Notes: generated from the letters alone by a model not told the origin. 13,934 bases of DNA from an uncultured Bacteroidales bacterium (GCA_900321775.1 ONXE01000027.1:1-13934), one strand, 5' to 3'. Numbered from the stretch's first letter, positions 1 to 8,932 are shown. Program-made: numbers and translations.

Positions 1-1
1 T

Positions 2-2743
2 TGTCGCCTGACCTCTTTGCAGGATTCGACCTTCCATCTGTCTGCGCCTGCTCAGTTCACCACATACAACCTGGATTCGCTGGTTGTGGAACTGGCAAGT
101 GGTGCGCAGTACACGCTTGGCAACGAATCGACCGGCCAAATGGGCCCGCGTATGGTTTATACCTACCAGCCCTACTCGAAAATCTCGGACATGGTGAAGG
201 TGATCTTCACGGGTGTCGGTGTGACCGAGGCCGGCTATTATATGGACACGCTGATCTACCGTCCGTATGACGGAAACGGCGCGAAGCAGCCTATCTATGT
301 GCCGCTGACCACTGAGGTTATCGACAACACGCAACCAATGTTCAGCCTGGCTCAGGACCAAGTATCACAAAGCAAGGAGAAGGACACACCATGGTATGAA
401 TGCGTTATGACCGCTTCAGCATACGTGGAGAACATCCATAACGTGCATTTCTGGTTGGCTCAAGGCACTCACTTCAAGTTGCTTGACATCAGAGAGCTCA
501 GCCCAGGTTCGCTTCCTGAGACACTGGATCCTATGTATCAACATACTTCGATAGTGTACGACTCGTTGGTTCTTACGCAGAGTGAGTGTTACTTCTATAT
601 TCTGCAGAAGGTCGAGGAAGCCGGGTCTTTCATAGATACCCTGTGGATTGAGCCCGAAGGTATTGACGGCATCTTCCCGGTACTTATCACCGGTACAGTT
701 ACCGATTGGTCCGGTGGCAACGTAAGCTGGCAGAGTCGCAATGTGACGGTAACGCTTCGCGGCGACAGCCTGATCTTCAGCGGTTCGGGTTCTACTTTGG
801 ACTACAGCGACTATGGTAGCAACATCGCTCCGTGGCGCGAAGACATCAGCACGCACTTCAGCTATGACGAGCAGCCGAAGCACGTCGTAGTAGAACCGGG
901 CGTAAGTCGTTTGGGTAACAACGCACTCTATGGATTCGAGTTCCAGACGATTGACTTCGGTCAACTGGACACCCTCGGTTCGAACCTCTTCACGTGCTGC
1001 AACCATATCGACGTGCTGGAATTGCCGGCTTCGCTTGATTTCATCGACTGCGACGCGCTCTCGGGCGTTTATCCGCAGAGGATTATCAACAACCTGCGTC
1101 CGGACGTAGTGCTGTGCAACAACCCGTTCGCATACATGTATCCGAGCTCTGTGGTTGCCAATACAACCATGCTGCTTGAGGTAACCAGTCCGAGCACCTG
1201 TCTGGTAGTGCCCGCCAACGACACCATCAAGAGCATCTACATGGCCTTTGGCTACGCATATGAGGAGCCTCTGGACAACTACGACTATGTAGTGGACCGC
1301 CCGATGGCATACGACGGAGAGACCGTTCCGGCAGTGCAGAACCCGTCTGTGATTCTCTACAGCAACATGTTCGACACCACCATGTGCGGCCACCTGGATG
1401 TATCGGTTATGGCTACCCTGCACATGCGCAAGTTTGCGATGAAATCGTTCTATGGTGCCGCATCTCCGTTCAGTGCATTCCAGGAAGGAATACAGTGGGG
1501 CTACACCCCGAGCTTCTCTGTGGGTTATAACGGTGTATTCCCGACGCTCGTCAACGACGGTATGCTGAGCGCGGACACGGTGACGATGCTGACCAAACTG
1601 TACTGCAACGACAAGTGGCATTTCACCGGTATGCCGTTCAACCAGAAAGTGAGCGACATCCAAGCCGGCGAACACCAGTACTACTGCATCCGCCGCTTCG
1701 ACGGTGCACAGCAGGCTGCAGCAGAGTATGACAGCGTTTGGACGGATGTGGAGGCCACTGATACGCTCCGCGCAGGCGAGGGCTTCATCATTCAGGCCTA
1801 CACGACGCAAGGCTGGATTGCAGACATGGTCTTCTCTGCATTGGACGACAACGCCAAGCAGAACATCTTCACGCCTTCGGTACAGTCGCTGCCGCTGCAG
1901 CAACACCCGGCAGAGCTGGCATGGAACGCCAACTGGAACTTCGTGGTGAACCCGTATCCGTGCTTCTATGACACGCGTGCCATCGGTGGCAACGGCATCA
2001 TCACCGTGTATGAAACCGGACGTGGCGATTACTACAGGAGCTATTCGATTGCTGACGACTACTACGTGCTCTATCCGTACGAGGGCTTCCTCTATCAGGC
2101 AGCTCCGGGCGAGGCCGCGCTGCGTATGCCGCTGGAAGGCAGACAGCACAGCACTTGTGCTGAAGGTGTCAGCTATCAGGGCTATGTGGACGAAGGAGAG
2201 TATTGGGCACCTGAACGCGCTACCCGCACGATGCTGAACTTCTATCTGGAGCAGAATAATAATAAGGACCGCGCGCGCGTAGTCCTAAACGAGACTGCTT
2301 CGATGGATTATGAGGTAGGCGTGGACGCTACGAAGATGTTTGCTCCGGGCTCGACAGCTGCTCAGCTGTATGCACAGCAAGGCGGAGCCAAGCAGTCTAT
2401 CCTCGAGCGCCCGACGGGTAACGGTATCGTTTACCTGGGCGTCAAACTCATGGAGAGCGGCGACTGCACCATCTCTCTGCCTGAGACACGTGGCCTGAAC
2501 GTGAACCTGTATGATACAGAGACCAACGTGATGACCAACCTCTCGCTGACTGACTACACGTTCTTCGGCACTCCGGGCGAGAACAGCCAACGATTCATCA
2601 TTGGCCTCGTAGGTGATGCAACAGCTCTTGAGAACTTCATCTCCGGTCTGAGCAAAGACGGCGTGAAGAAAGTGATTGAAAACGGGCACGTATATATCCT
2701 GCGTGGCTCGGATAAGTTTGATGTTTTAGGAAATAAGCACTGA
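2..2743 (+). CDS. Large secreted BspA-like surface protein with type IX-like C-terminal tail (5' end missing)
   Basis: The frame is open from the first bases of the window, so the true start and signal peptide lie upstream; the TTG at 17 is not a convincing start. About 913 residues are visible. Counting from position 17, residues ~243-365 look like a BspA-type leucine-rich repeat (LRR_5) segment: it opens with a strand reading LRGDSLIFSGSGSTLDY and continues with VVVEPGVSRLGNNALYGF, the 'expected effect of an automatically placed element' pattern of that family. Residues ~534-860 hold beta-rich modules with the recurring W-x-F-x-G/N-x-P motif (WHFTGMPF, WNFVVNPYP), common in Bacteroidales extracellular proteins. 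The last ~24 residues include ENGHVYILRGSDKFDVLG, resembling a short type IX secretion sorting tail. The next gene starts one base after the stop, so the two are probably co-transcribed. The role is unknown; adhesion or glycan binding is a guess. Codons TTA, CTA and TCA are very rare. Confidence 0.88.
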   Translation, partial: CRLTSLQDSTFHLSAPAQFTTYNLDSLVVELASGAQYTLGNESTGQMGPRMVYTYQPYSKISDMVKVIFTGVGVTEAGYYMDTLIYRPYDGNGAKQPIYVPLTTEVIDNTQPMFSLAQDQVSQSKEKDTPWYECVMTASAYVENIHNVHFWLAQGTHFKLLDIRELSPGSLPETLDPMYQHTSIVYDSLVLTQSECYFYILQKVEEAGSFIDTLWIEPEGIDGIFPVLITGTVTDWSGGNVSWQSRNVTVTLRGDSLIFSGSGSTLDYSDYGSNIAPWREDISTHFSYDEQPKHVVVEPGVSRLGNNALYGFEFQTIDFGQLDTLGSNLFTCCNHIDVLELPASLDFIDCDALSGVYPQRIINNLRPDVVLCNNPFAYMYPSSVVANTTMLLEVTSPSTCLVVPANDTIKSIYMAFGYAYEEPLDNYDYVVDRPMAYDGETVPAVQNPSVILYSNMFDTTMCGHLDVSVMATLHMRKFAMKSFYGAASPFSAFQEGIQWGYTPSFSVGYNGVFPTLVNDGMLSADTVTMLTKLYCNDKWHFTGMPFNQKVSDIQAGEHQYYCIRRFDGAQQAAAEYDSVWTDVEATDTLRAGEGFIIQAYTTQGWIADMVFSALDDNAKQNIFTPSVQSLPLQQHPAELAWNANWNFVVNPYPCFYDTRAIGGNGIITVYETGRGDYYRSYSIADDYYVLYPYEGFLYQAAPGEAALRMPLEGRQHSTCAEGVSYQGYVDEGEYWAPERATRTMLNFYLEQNNNKDRARVVLNETASMDYEVGVDATKMFAPGSTAAQLYAQQGGAKQSILERPTGNGIVYLGVKLMESGDCTISLPETRGLNVNLYDTETNVMTNLSLTDYTFFGTPGENSQRFIIGLVGDATALENFISGLSKDGVKKVIENGHVYILRGSDKFDVLGNKH

Positions 2744-2744
2744 T

Positions 2745-5700
2745 ATGAAGACGAAACTTTTTAAGCAACTACTTGTTGCTGCATTTGCTCTCCTGTTGGC
2801 TGTTCCTGCTTTCGCGGATGTGATTGCGCTCCATGTGGAGACAGCACCCGAACCGGGTTTCTCTTCCGTCTACGCATTCAACCAAACGCGTTACGAGAGA
2901 TACTACATCTATGAGGGAGACTCTGTGGTGCTCAACTACGTGGAAGGCCAAACCGAACAGATTAAGCTGGATCTTTACGATCGCGACAACTGGGCCTTTG
3001 TGAACTGGACCGACGCGAACGGTAATGTCATTGGAACCCAACCGTCCACCATCATTACCATCAACGCTCCGGGCACTTACTGGATCTATGCCAATTACCG
3101 TTTCAATCCGCGCAACCCGGGCTACCTGCCTATGGGTACGTACGACCTGGCAACGGGAACGCTGACTGTTTACAACGTACAGAACGCTGACGCGATGCAG
3201 AACTTCTTCGCATTGGCAGACCGATACAACCTGCCGTCCTACGAGAAGGAGCACCATGACCTCGGTCCTAACGGTAGTAACTACAACCCGCTCTACACTG
3301 TGCGGATGGAGGGCTACTTGGATAATTTGTATGGCGTGGAGCAAATCATCAACGGTGCACGCGACTATGTCAAGACCGTGGATCTCTCGGGACTGGATGA
3401 GATGATGTACTTCTCCACAAACTATCTGGTGGAATGGAACGACACTCTCCATACCGTAATCTTCCCGTCGTGGCTGACCAATATCTCAGACTACACGTTC
3501 GTGGCTGCAAATGGGTTGACAGATATCTATCTGTATTCGACCGCTGTGCCCGGACTGGGGGAATATGCGTTCGTGGACGAGAACTACCGCCCGATGAACT
3601 TCAACGACTCGAACATCATCACGGTGCACGTGCCGGCAGAGGCGTTGACGACCTATCTGGCGGACACCCTTTGGGCCAGCAAGTTCAATATCGTGGCGAT
3701 GGCTACGAGCACTACGGCCAATCTGGTGGTGTATCCCGAGATGATAGAAGAGGGCATGTACCTCGCGTTGCAGCAATTGGGTGATTCAGCCGCAGCACGC
3801 CTGCCGTTGAGCACGAATCAGATTCGTTACGAACTGCCCAACCTGCTGAAGGGGAACACCTACACCGTGTCGCTCCACAGCAGCCTCGGGTTCACGATGG
3901 ACATGACGACCATTGTGCTGAATGCCGATACTACCATCTATCTGACCAACTCGGCTATGCTGGGCAGGATCCCTGCTCGCGTCTTTGTGGACACGACAGA
4001 GATAACCGGCCAGTGCCTCGTTTCGTGGCTGAACACCGCAGGGAACCAGGTACTGGGTACCGGTCCGCTTTCGCCGTGGCTGCCTATGCAGTACAACACC
4101 AAGATCAACGTGGCTCCGTTGGGTGAGTTGGCTACGTACATCTTCCCGAAGGACACGTTCACGGTGACTGCACCGGGTCACAATGGCGTTTGGATCTACC
4201 TCGACAAGAAACCCGTGGGAGGCAAGGACACTGTGCGCGTAGAGACCGGAAACATCATCGTGACTATTGCCGGCAACGTGGAGAACACCGTCGGTCTGCT
4301 CTATGACGGAGAAGGAAACCTGCTGGGCAAGTCCTCCATCGAGCAGCTGAACCTGGGTGCTGTCTTTGCTATCCCGAACCTGCCTGTAGGATGCTACTCC
4401 GTAGTGCTGATGCGCGAAGGCAAGTACAGTACGCTGTCGCGTCTGGACCTCTATCAGCAGATGGGTCTTGTGGAGAACACGGACTATGTTCGCGAAGACT
4501 TCTGCATACAGGCCGGTCAGACGACACGTCTGGTCATCAACTCCATACCTGCCGAGCCGCAGATCACCAACTTCCTTGGCCCCAACTCGCACTTCTATGC
4601 AAACAAGACCGAAGTGATGGTTGCCGGTCAGCTGATTCTGACAGCAGAGGTGGAGTTCCTCGAGGAGTACCGTGCCGACATCTCCAACCTCTTCTACGTG
4701 GTTGACCTGCCGGAGAACGTACAACTGGTGGAGAACTCCGTGATGGTAGGTTCGAGTGCGGTGAGCTACTCGTTCCAGAACGGTCAGCTCCGCGTGGGTG
4801 CCGGTCTGGTGAACCTGGCGAACATCAACGCCTCGGCGCTGCGTTTCTGCGTGATGCCGACGGCTGAGGGTGATTACTATCCTTCCGCAGCCGTGGAGTT
4901 CAACTATGGCAGCCAGGCCAAGACTCAGCCCATCGGAAACACCTATTTCCAGAGCAAGGCCATCACCATTCAGGCTCCTTCGTACGTGGTTCAGAAGACT
5001 GTGAACGTGACCGGTTTTGCACCGGCCAATGCCGTGGTGACCATCAAGACCGCTGAGGACGAGACGATAGGTCAGGGAACTTCGAACGCGCTGGGCAAGT
5101 ACAATATCCTTTGTACGTTTACCGCCAACGCAAGCCGCACGCTTGTGATGCACGCTGAAGCGTCCACCAGCATCATCTCCGGTCTTGTGAGTGACACCTG
5201 CAGCACGTACTACGATGCCGACGCGGCCGCTCCGGTTGAGATTCAGATGACGCACTACAACAGGTGGTACAAGAGGAACATGACCATCATCTGGAACCTG
5301 ACCAACTGCACGACCAACGAAACGTACTATTACTACTATCTGGATGCAGACTTCACGTTCCGCGCTACGTTCCACGGCCAAGTGGATACGGTGACCTTCG
5401 TGGCTATCGGTCAGGACGGTTCGCGCACCTCTATCCCTGCCTTCAACAACGGCAGTGGAGAATGGTTTGCGACGCAATATATCCAGACCTACAAAGTGCC
5501 GGTACGTGTGGACCTCGTCTATGGTATGGGCGACATTACCACCACGTTCGAGACATGCAAGTCGGTTGGTGCCATTGCCGACCCGTCAGGCTACGTGTAT
5601 GAGGCCGTTTCGAGCAACCGCCTGGAGGGCGTGACCGCTGCCGCGTACATGAAAATGGACGAGGCAGACATGCCTGTCCTGTGGGACGCTGAGCCGTACG

Positions 5701-6608
5701 ACCAGGTCAACCCGATGCTTACCGACGAAGCCGGTGGCTATGCGTGGGACGTGCCTACTGCTTTGTGGCAGGTACGCTTCTCGAAGGAAGGCTACGAGCC
5801 CACTCAGACCAAATGGTTGCCAGTGCCTCCTCCGCAAATGGAAGTAAACATGCCGCTTGTACGCATGAGCGCTCCTGAGGTTCAGAACATCAGCGCATAC
5901 GAAGACTATTTGACGATAGATTTCGACCGCTATATGATGCCTGAAGACCTGACTACCGCCATGATTGTGGTAACCGACGGCTCGAGTGTTATCCCGGGTG
6001 AGATACATCTGCTGAACAACGAAGCCCGTTTCAAGGGTGACTCCGTTTATTTCGCCAGCCAGGTGAAGTTCATTCCGAACGCCAACTTCATCCAGAGTCC
6101 TCTGACTATCAACTTTGGTGCCGTTCGCAGTTATGCAGGCGTACCGATGGCGCCTCACTCGGAGAACGTCAATGTGGTAGCAGAAGTGAAGAACTTCGGC
6201 GGTGTGGACACCATCAAACTGACAGTAGGTGAAAACTACCAGCGCATGTTCTACGCTTTGCCGCAGATGGCTTCTGAGGGCAAGACCATGATTTTGGACA
6301 ACGTAGGCGACCTGTTCACCGTTTCCGCTACTTCGGCCACTATTGCCGCCAACGGAGGTGCATTGTTCACCTTCACGGGCAAAATGCCGGGTACTACCGA
6401 GCTGCACCTGATTGTCGAAGGCACCAGCCTCGAGACCTATGTTCCGGTGGTAGTGGCTCCGGCTCCGGTTGGACCTATTACCAACATCGAAGAGGTGAAA
6501 CCGGTAGAGGTGAAGAGCGACAAGGCGGAGAAGTTCATCCGCAACAGCATGTTCTACATCCGTCATAATGGCAAGTGCTTCACTGCAACCGGTGTTCAGG
6601 TTGAATAA
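2745..6608 (+). CDS. Giant secreted multidomain surface protein with type IX-like C-terminal tail
   Basis: A complete 1287-residue protein. The start ATG lies one base after the previous stop (TGATATG) and opens a clear signal peptide with cleavage expected after AVPAFA. The N-terminal third contains a short LRR_5-like stretch (IFPSWLTNISDYTFVAANG, ~residues 238-256) and then VHVPAEALTTYLADTLWASK. The middle has beta-sandwich modules resembling carboxypeptidase-regulatory or DUF11-like repeats. Residues ~946-1042 form a recognisable module starting DPSGYVYEAVSSNRLEGVT and ending WLPVPPPQMEVNMPLV, followed by Ig-like strands (~1045-1230). The C-terminus (IRNSMFYIRHNGKCFTATG) matches the tail of the upstream protein, suggesting export by the same route, most likely type IX secretion. 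No catalytic motif was seen, so a structural or adhesive role is inferred. A strong terminator follows at 6628. Only four TTA/CTA/TCA codons occur in the whole gene. Confidence 0.92.
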   Translation: MKTKLFKQLLVAAFALLLAVPAFADVIALHVETAPEPGFSSVYAFNQTRYERYYIYEGDSVVLNYVEGQTEQIKLDLYDRDNWAFVNWTDANGNVIGTQPSTIITINAPGTYWIYANYRFNPRNPGYLPMGTYDLATGTLTVYNVQNADAMQNFFALADRYNLPSYEKEHHDLGPNGSNYNPLYTVRMEGYLDNLYGVEQIINGARDYVKTVDLSGLDEMMYFSTNYLVEWNDTLHTVIFPSWLTNISDYTFVAANGLTDIYLYSTAVPGLGEYAFVDENYRPMNFNDSNIITVHVPAEALTTYLADTLWASKFNIVAMATSTTANLVVYPEMIEEGMYLALQQLGDSAAARLPLSTNQIRYELPNLLKGNTYTVSLHSSLGFTMDMTTIVLNADTTIYLTNSAMLGRIPARVFVDTTEITGQCLVSWLNTAGNQVLGTGPLSPWLPMQYNTKINVAPLGELATYIFPKDTFTVTAPGHNGVWIYLDKKPVGGKDTVRVETGNIIVTIAGNVENTVGLLYDGEGNLLGKSSIEQLNLGAVFAIPNLPVGCYSVVLMREGKYSTLSRLDLYQQMGLVENTDYVREDFCIQAGQTTRLVINSIPAEPQITNFLGPNSHFYANKTEVMVAGQLILTAEVEFLEEYRADISNLFYVVDLPENVQLVENSVMVGSSAVSYSFQNGQLRVGAGLVNLANINASALRFCVMPTAEGDYYPSAAVEFNYGSQAKTQPIGNTYFQSKAITIQAPSYVVQKTVNVTGFAPANAVVTIKTAEDETIGQGTSNALGKYNILCTFTANASRTLVMHAEASTSIISGLVSDTCSTYYDADAAAPVEIQMTHYNRWYKRNMTIIWNLTNCTTNETYYYYYLDADFTFRATFHGQVDTVTFVAIGQDGSRTSIPAFNNGSGEWFATQYIQTYKVPVRVDLVYGMGDITTTFETCKSVGAIADPSGYVYEAVSSNRLEGVTAAAYMKMDEADMPVLWDAEPYDQVNPMLTDEAGGYAWDVPTALWQVRFSKEGYEPTQTKWLPVPPPQMEVNMPLVRMSAPEVQNISAYEDYLTIDFDRYMMPEDLTTAMIVVTDGSSVIPGEIHLLNNEARFKGDSVYFASQVKFIPNANFIQSPLTINFGAVRSYAGVPMAPHSENVNVVAEVKNFGGVDTIKLTVGENYQRMFYALPQMASEGKTMILDNVGDLFTVSATSATIAANGGALFTFTGKMPGTTELHLIVEGTSLETYVPVVVAPAPVGPITNIEEVKPVEVKSDKAEKFIRNSMFYIRHNGKCFTATGVQVE

Positions 6609-6627
6609 GTGAACTGCATACAAAACG

Positions 6628-6660
6628 AAAACCTCGTCCTTTCGGGCGGGGTTTTTGTTT
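6628..6660 (+). terminator. Rho-independent terminator of the surface-protein pair, possibly bidirectional
   Basis: A 12-bp uninterrupted stem (6628-6639 with 6644-6655, two G-T wobbles) closes a TTTC loop and is followed by a T-rich run (6652-6660). It lies 20 nt after the stop of the 1287-residue gene. On the minus strand the mirrored sequence is also followed by a T-rich tract (TTTTCGTTTTG), so it can serve the esterase gene arriving from the other side. Confidence 0.9.
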
Positions 6661-6684
6661 GTCTTGTGTAGAGTAAATAGAACG

Positions 6685-6706
6685 GAAAAACTCCCGATGA
6701 AATCGG
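6685..6706 (-). terminator. Weak hairpin with T-tract after the esterase gene
   Basis: Read on the minus strand, CCGAT-TTC-ATCGG forms a 5-bp stem followed by GAG and five T residues, starting 6 nt after the esterase stop codon. The stem is short; the stronger hairpin at 6628-6655 may be the actual end of this transcript. Confidence 0.35.
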
Positions 6707-6711
6707 CGATT

Positions 6712-7860
6712 TTAGAGCGTTTCAACAAAGGCTACCAGATACTCTCTCCAGCTGCGCCAGGTATGTCCGCTCTCGGTCTCGTACACCTCGCAGGTCAATC
6801 CTGCATTGGCCAAACGCCTGATAAAACGCTTGCCATCCTGGAAGAAGTAGTCGTACTTGCCGATGCACACAAAATAGGTGGGCTGCGACTCAACACAAGG
6901 CACACAGGCGTTTTGGCCGTTCTTGTGGATCACAAAATTCTCCTCTTTCATACGCGCAGGCGAGAAGAGTCCGCATTTGGCAAACAGTTCCGGTTGGTCG
7001 CGGGTGATATTGGCGGCCTGCATAGCTCCGGAAGACAGACCCGCCACGAAGTGGTCTTTCTGCTTCGAAGAGATTGGATACAGTTTGCATATCTCCTTGT
7101 GCATCTGGGGGAAGGCTTTCTCGAAATCGCCGAGGCGGAGGATTGGGAAGTTGAACATATTGCGGAGCATGTTCGTGCGTTTCTTCGGTGCCAGTTTGTC
7201 GGGTACATTGCAGTCTGGCATCACCACAATCATCGGGCGGATGCGACCATGCGCCAAGAGGTTGTCCATGACTTGCGGCACGCGCCCGCACTCAATCCAC
7301 GTAGCTTCGTCGCCACTGATGCCGTGCATCAGGTAAAGCACAGGGAAACTGTCCTGCTCGACCGGCGGTACGTATATCAACACTTTTCGGCTCACTTTTT
7401 GCTCGGGGCAATAGACGTAGATAGTATCCACATGTCCGCGCGCCACGCCCTCGTCCGGTTCCACAAAGAGGTCTGCCAGCGGATTGCCACCTACTGCCAC
7501 TACACTCTCTTTATGGAGCACCACATAGGTGGAATCGGGGTTAACAGGATCCTCTATCTTCTTGCCGTCCACAACAAACCGGTACTGGTACACCTCGGGT
7601 TTGACCGGTTCGGTTGTTAGCGTCCAAACACCTGTCGAGTCTTTGTGCATCTTGCGTTGGCGCGTGTGTCCCCCGAAAGCCGAGTTGTCCTTTTGGTTCG
7701 GCACCAAGCAATCGCTCTCCACCTTCACTTGGCGGGCATTGGGCGCATACAAGCGGAACGTGATGATACTATCTACCGTTGTCTCCGGCGAGACAACAGG
7801 TACTTGGGCAAAAACCGATGTTGCTCCTACAAGCAGCAATATCAATAGATTATGTCGCAC
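6712..7860 (-). CDS. Secreted CE1-type serine esterase with N-terminal CBM48/E-set-like domain
   Basis: Start codon is GTG at 7860, giving 382 residues and a clean signal peptide (cleavage after SVFA, before Q19). Residues ~32-110 form a CBM48/E-set-like beta domain (FRLYAPNARQVKV, YQYRFVVDGK, DPVNP), a common N-terminal partner of Bacteroidota esterase D/feruloyl esterase-like enzymes. Residues ~140-382 are an alpha/beta hydrolase of the CE1 type: LYLMHG at 175-180, nucleophile elbow G-L-S-S-G at 274-278 (Ser276), acid Asp337 in IGKYD, and His366 in SGHTWRSW. The triad is complete, so it should be active. The likely reaction is removal of acyl groups (feruloyl or acetyl) from plant or other polysaccharides in the periplasm or outside the cell; the exact substrate cannot be read from sequence. 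It follows the PCMD-like gene by 4 nt and is probably translated from the same mRNA. Confidence 0.9.
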   Translation of the reverse strand: MRHNLLILLLVGATSVFAQVPVVSPETTVDSIITFRLYAPNARQVKVESDCLVPNQKDNSAFGGHTRQRKMHKDSTGVWTLTTEPVKPEVYQYRFVVDGKKIEDPVNPDSTYVVLHKESVVAVGGNPLADLFVEPDEGVARGHVDTIYVYCPEQKVSRKVLIYVPPVEQDSFPVLYLMHGISGDEATWIECGRVPQVMDNLLAHGRIRPMIVVMPDCNVPDKLAPKKRTNMLRNMFNFPILRLGDFEKAFPQMHKEICKLYPISSKQKDHFVAGLSSGAMQAANITRDQPELFAKCGLFSPARMKEENFVIHKNGQNACVPCVESQPTYFVCIGKYDYFFQDGKRFIRRLANAGLTCEVYETESGHTWRSWREYLVAFVETL

Positions 7861-7864
7861 GTCT

Positions 7865-8803
7865 TTAGTAAACCAAACGGATGTTGTCCACCCACAGCGT
7901 ATTGCCCGGGCAACCTACAAACGGGGCTACACTGCCGGCCGAAACCTGCATAATCAGGTGTGTCGGCTCGACATCGGCTTTGTAACCCACTTCCTCAATA
8001 TACACCATCTTACCCTTCGAGTTACGCGCCATGAAACGCTCCTTCGTCAGTTTTTCCCAAGGCTTGGCCTGCGCGGAGATATCTCCGTAGCGAACCTCCA
8101 GACGGTGGTTGTTCTGCCAATCCATGGTCTTGCTGATATGCTCGGAGGCGGTACCTACTCTGTAGGCGAAGATACGGCCATCCTCGTCTTCCCAGCGGTG
8201 CTGAAGGAAGAAGATGATCTCGCCTTCGTCATTGCCCTGAAGGGTCTTAACCTTCGTTGAGGCGTTAGCCTGCTTGAGTTCGCCAGATTGCGAGATCTGC
8301 GATTTGATGTCCAGCATCAGGGCTTTCGGACGCTTGGTGAACTTCATGCCCATGTTGATGGCTTTGGCGGGGTTCTTGGTGCCCTCCATCGTCATAGGGT
8401 CCGACAGTTTGCCGGTGAACAGACTACCTGTAGCCACGGCTTTGGTATCGATACCCAGCGCCTTAACCACGGTCAGTTTGGTTTCCAGTTTGCAGCAGTA
8501 GCCATTGCCGCGCTTCTCGGGCGTGACGTTTACGGCTGCTGTCTCTATGCCCATCACTTTGGCGTACGCGTTGCTGGTGCCCCAGGGCGAACCGCCTTTG
8601 ACGGCATAGGGTTTGTTCTCGCGGACCGTGTCCACTTTGCCAATCATATACAGTTCGCGCGTCTGTCCGCCTATCAGGGACGACTCTTTGATATAACGCA
8701 CTGCCCACGAGTCCATGTTTCCGTAGGGCAGGAACTCTATCTTCTCCTGTGCCATCGTCAGGGTGGAGCACAAAAGAAAAGCTGCAATTGTCAGTTTTTT
8801 CAT
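7865..8803 (-). CDS. Secreted PCMD-like (putative carbohydrate metabolism domain) protein
   Basis: I choose the ATG at 8803 because it opens a clear signal peptide (MKKLTIAAFLLCSTLTMAQ, cut after MA); the frame extends 7 codons further up only to a TTG. This gives 312 residues. The body carries features I associate with the PCMD family of Bacteroidota: SPWGTSNAYAKVMG, a GYCCKLET strand, the GSLFTGKLSDP motif, and MGMKFTKRPKALMLDIK, ending in a jelly-roll-like last strand NTLWVDNIRLVY. The family is a beta-sandwich often encoded near glycan-degrading enzymes; its biochemical role is not established. Here it is the first gene of a tight pair with the esterase (4-nt gap), so a shared polysaccharide target is inferred. 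No clear TAnnTTTG promoter was found in the 112 nt upstream, so read-through from the glycosyltransferase is possible. The family assignment is from recalled motifs only. Confidence 0.75.
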   Translation of the reverse strand: MKKLTIAAFLLCSTLTMAQEKIEFLPYGNMDSWAVRYIKESSLIGGQTRELYMIGKVDTVRENKPYAVKGGSPWGTSNAYAKVMGIETAAVNVTPEKRGNGYCCKLETKLTVVKALGIDTKAVATGSLFTGKLSDPMTMEGTKNPAKAINMGMKFTKRPKALMLDIKSQISQSGELKQANASTKVKTLQGNDEGEIIFFLQHRWEDEDGRIFAYRVGTASEHISKTMDWQNNHRLEVRYGDISAQAKPWEKLTKERFMARNSKGKMVYIEEVGYKADVEPTHLIMQVSAGSVAPFVGCPGNTLWVDNIRLVY

Positions 8804-8879
8804 ATCTGTTCTCGTTTTAGCCAAAAGACCACTTCGCTGAAAGACTTATTTGCCACAATTGAGAGGTCCAAGGTCTTTT

Positions 8880-8906
8880 TTCTTTGAGCGAACATCGCTC
8901 AAAAAA
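8880..8906 (-). terminator. Hairpin after the glycosyltransferase gene (possible terminator or 3'-end stabiliser)
   Basis: A perfect 9-bp inverted repeat TTTGAGCGA / TCGCTCAAA (8883-8891 and 8895-8903) has a 3-nt loop. It extends to 12 bp if read as minus-strand RNA (G-U wobble), whereas the plus-strand RNA has a C-A mismatch, so the structure favours the minus strand. There is no T-run after it on that strand, so it is not a classical intrinsic terminator. Confidence 0.4.
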
Positions 8907-8932
8907 TGTTCATTGTTAATTAGTAATTGTTA
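8905..8932 (-). repeat. A/T-rich heptanucleotide repeat over the glycosyltransferase stop codon
   Basis: On the minus strand four 7-nt units follow each other: TAACAAT, TACTAAT, TAACAAT, GAACATT. The TAA stop of the glycosyltransferase (8918-8916) is the start of the third unit, and the last residues ITN are encoded by the repeat. It is the same family as the repeat at 10397-10424. Confidence 0.7.

Noticed and set aside
416..2149. 577-residue minus-strand open frame opposite the first surface gene
   Set aside because: Its codons are in exact register with the sense codons, so it stays open simply because the sense gene lacks TTA, CTA and TCA. It has no recognisable domain or start signal, and the sense protein is clearly real.
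3786..5477. 563-residue minus-strand open frame opposite the giant surface protein
   Set aside because: Same register effect, ending at sense TCA codon 3786; composition is rich in His, Arg and Val without any domain.
5586..6728. 380-residue minus-strand frame running through the terminator
   Set aside because: In register with sense codons and running across a strong terminator hairpin; no family resemblance.
6655..7620. 321-residue plus-strand frame opposite the esterase
   Set aside because: In register shadow of a gene with a full catalytic triad; no domain of its own.
8804..8824. Seven-codon extension of the PCMD-like protein
   Set aside because: It starts with TTG and adds charged residues in front of a complete signal peptide.
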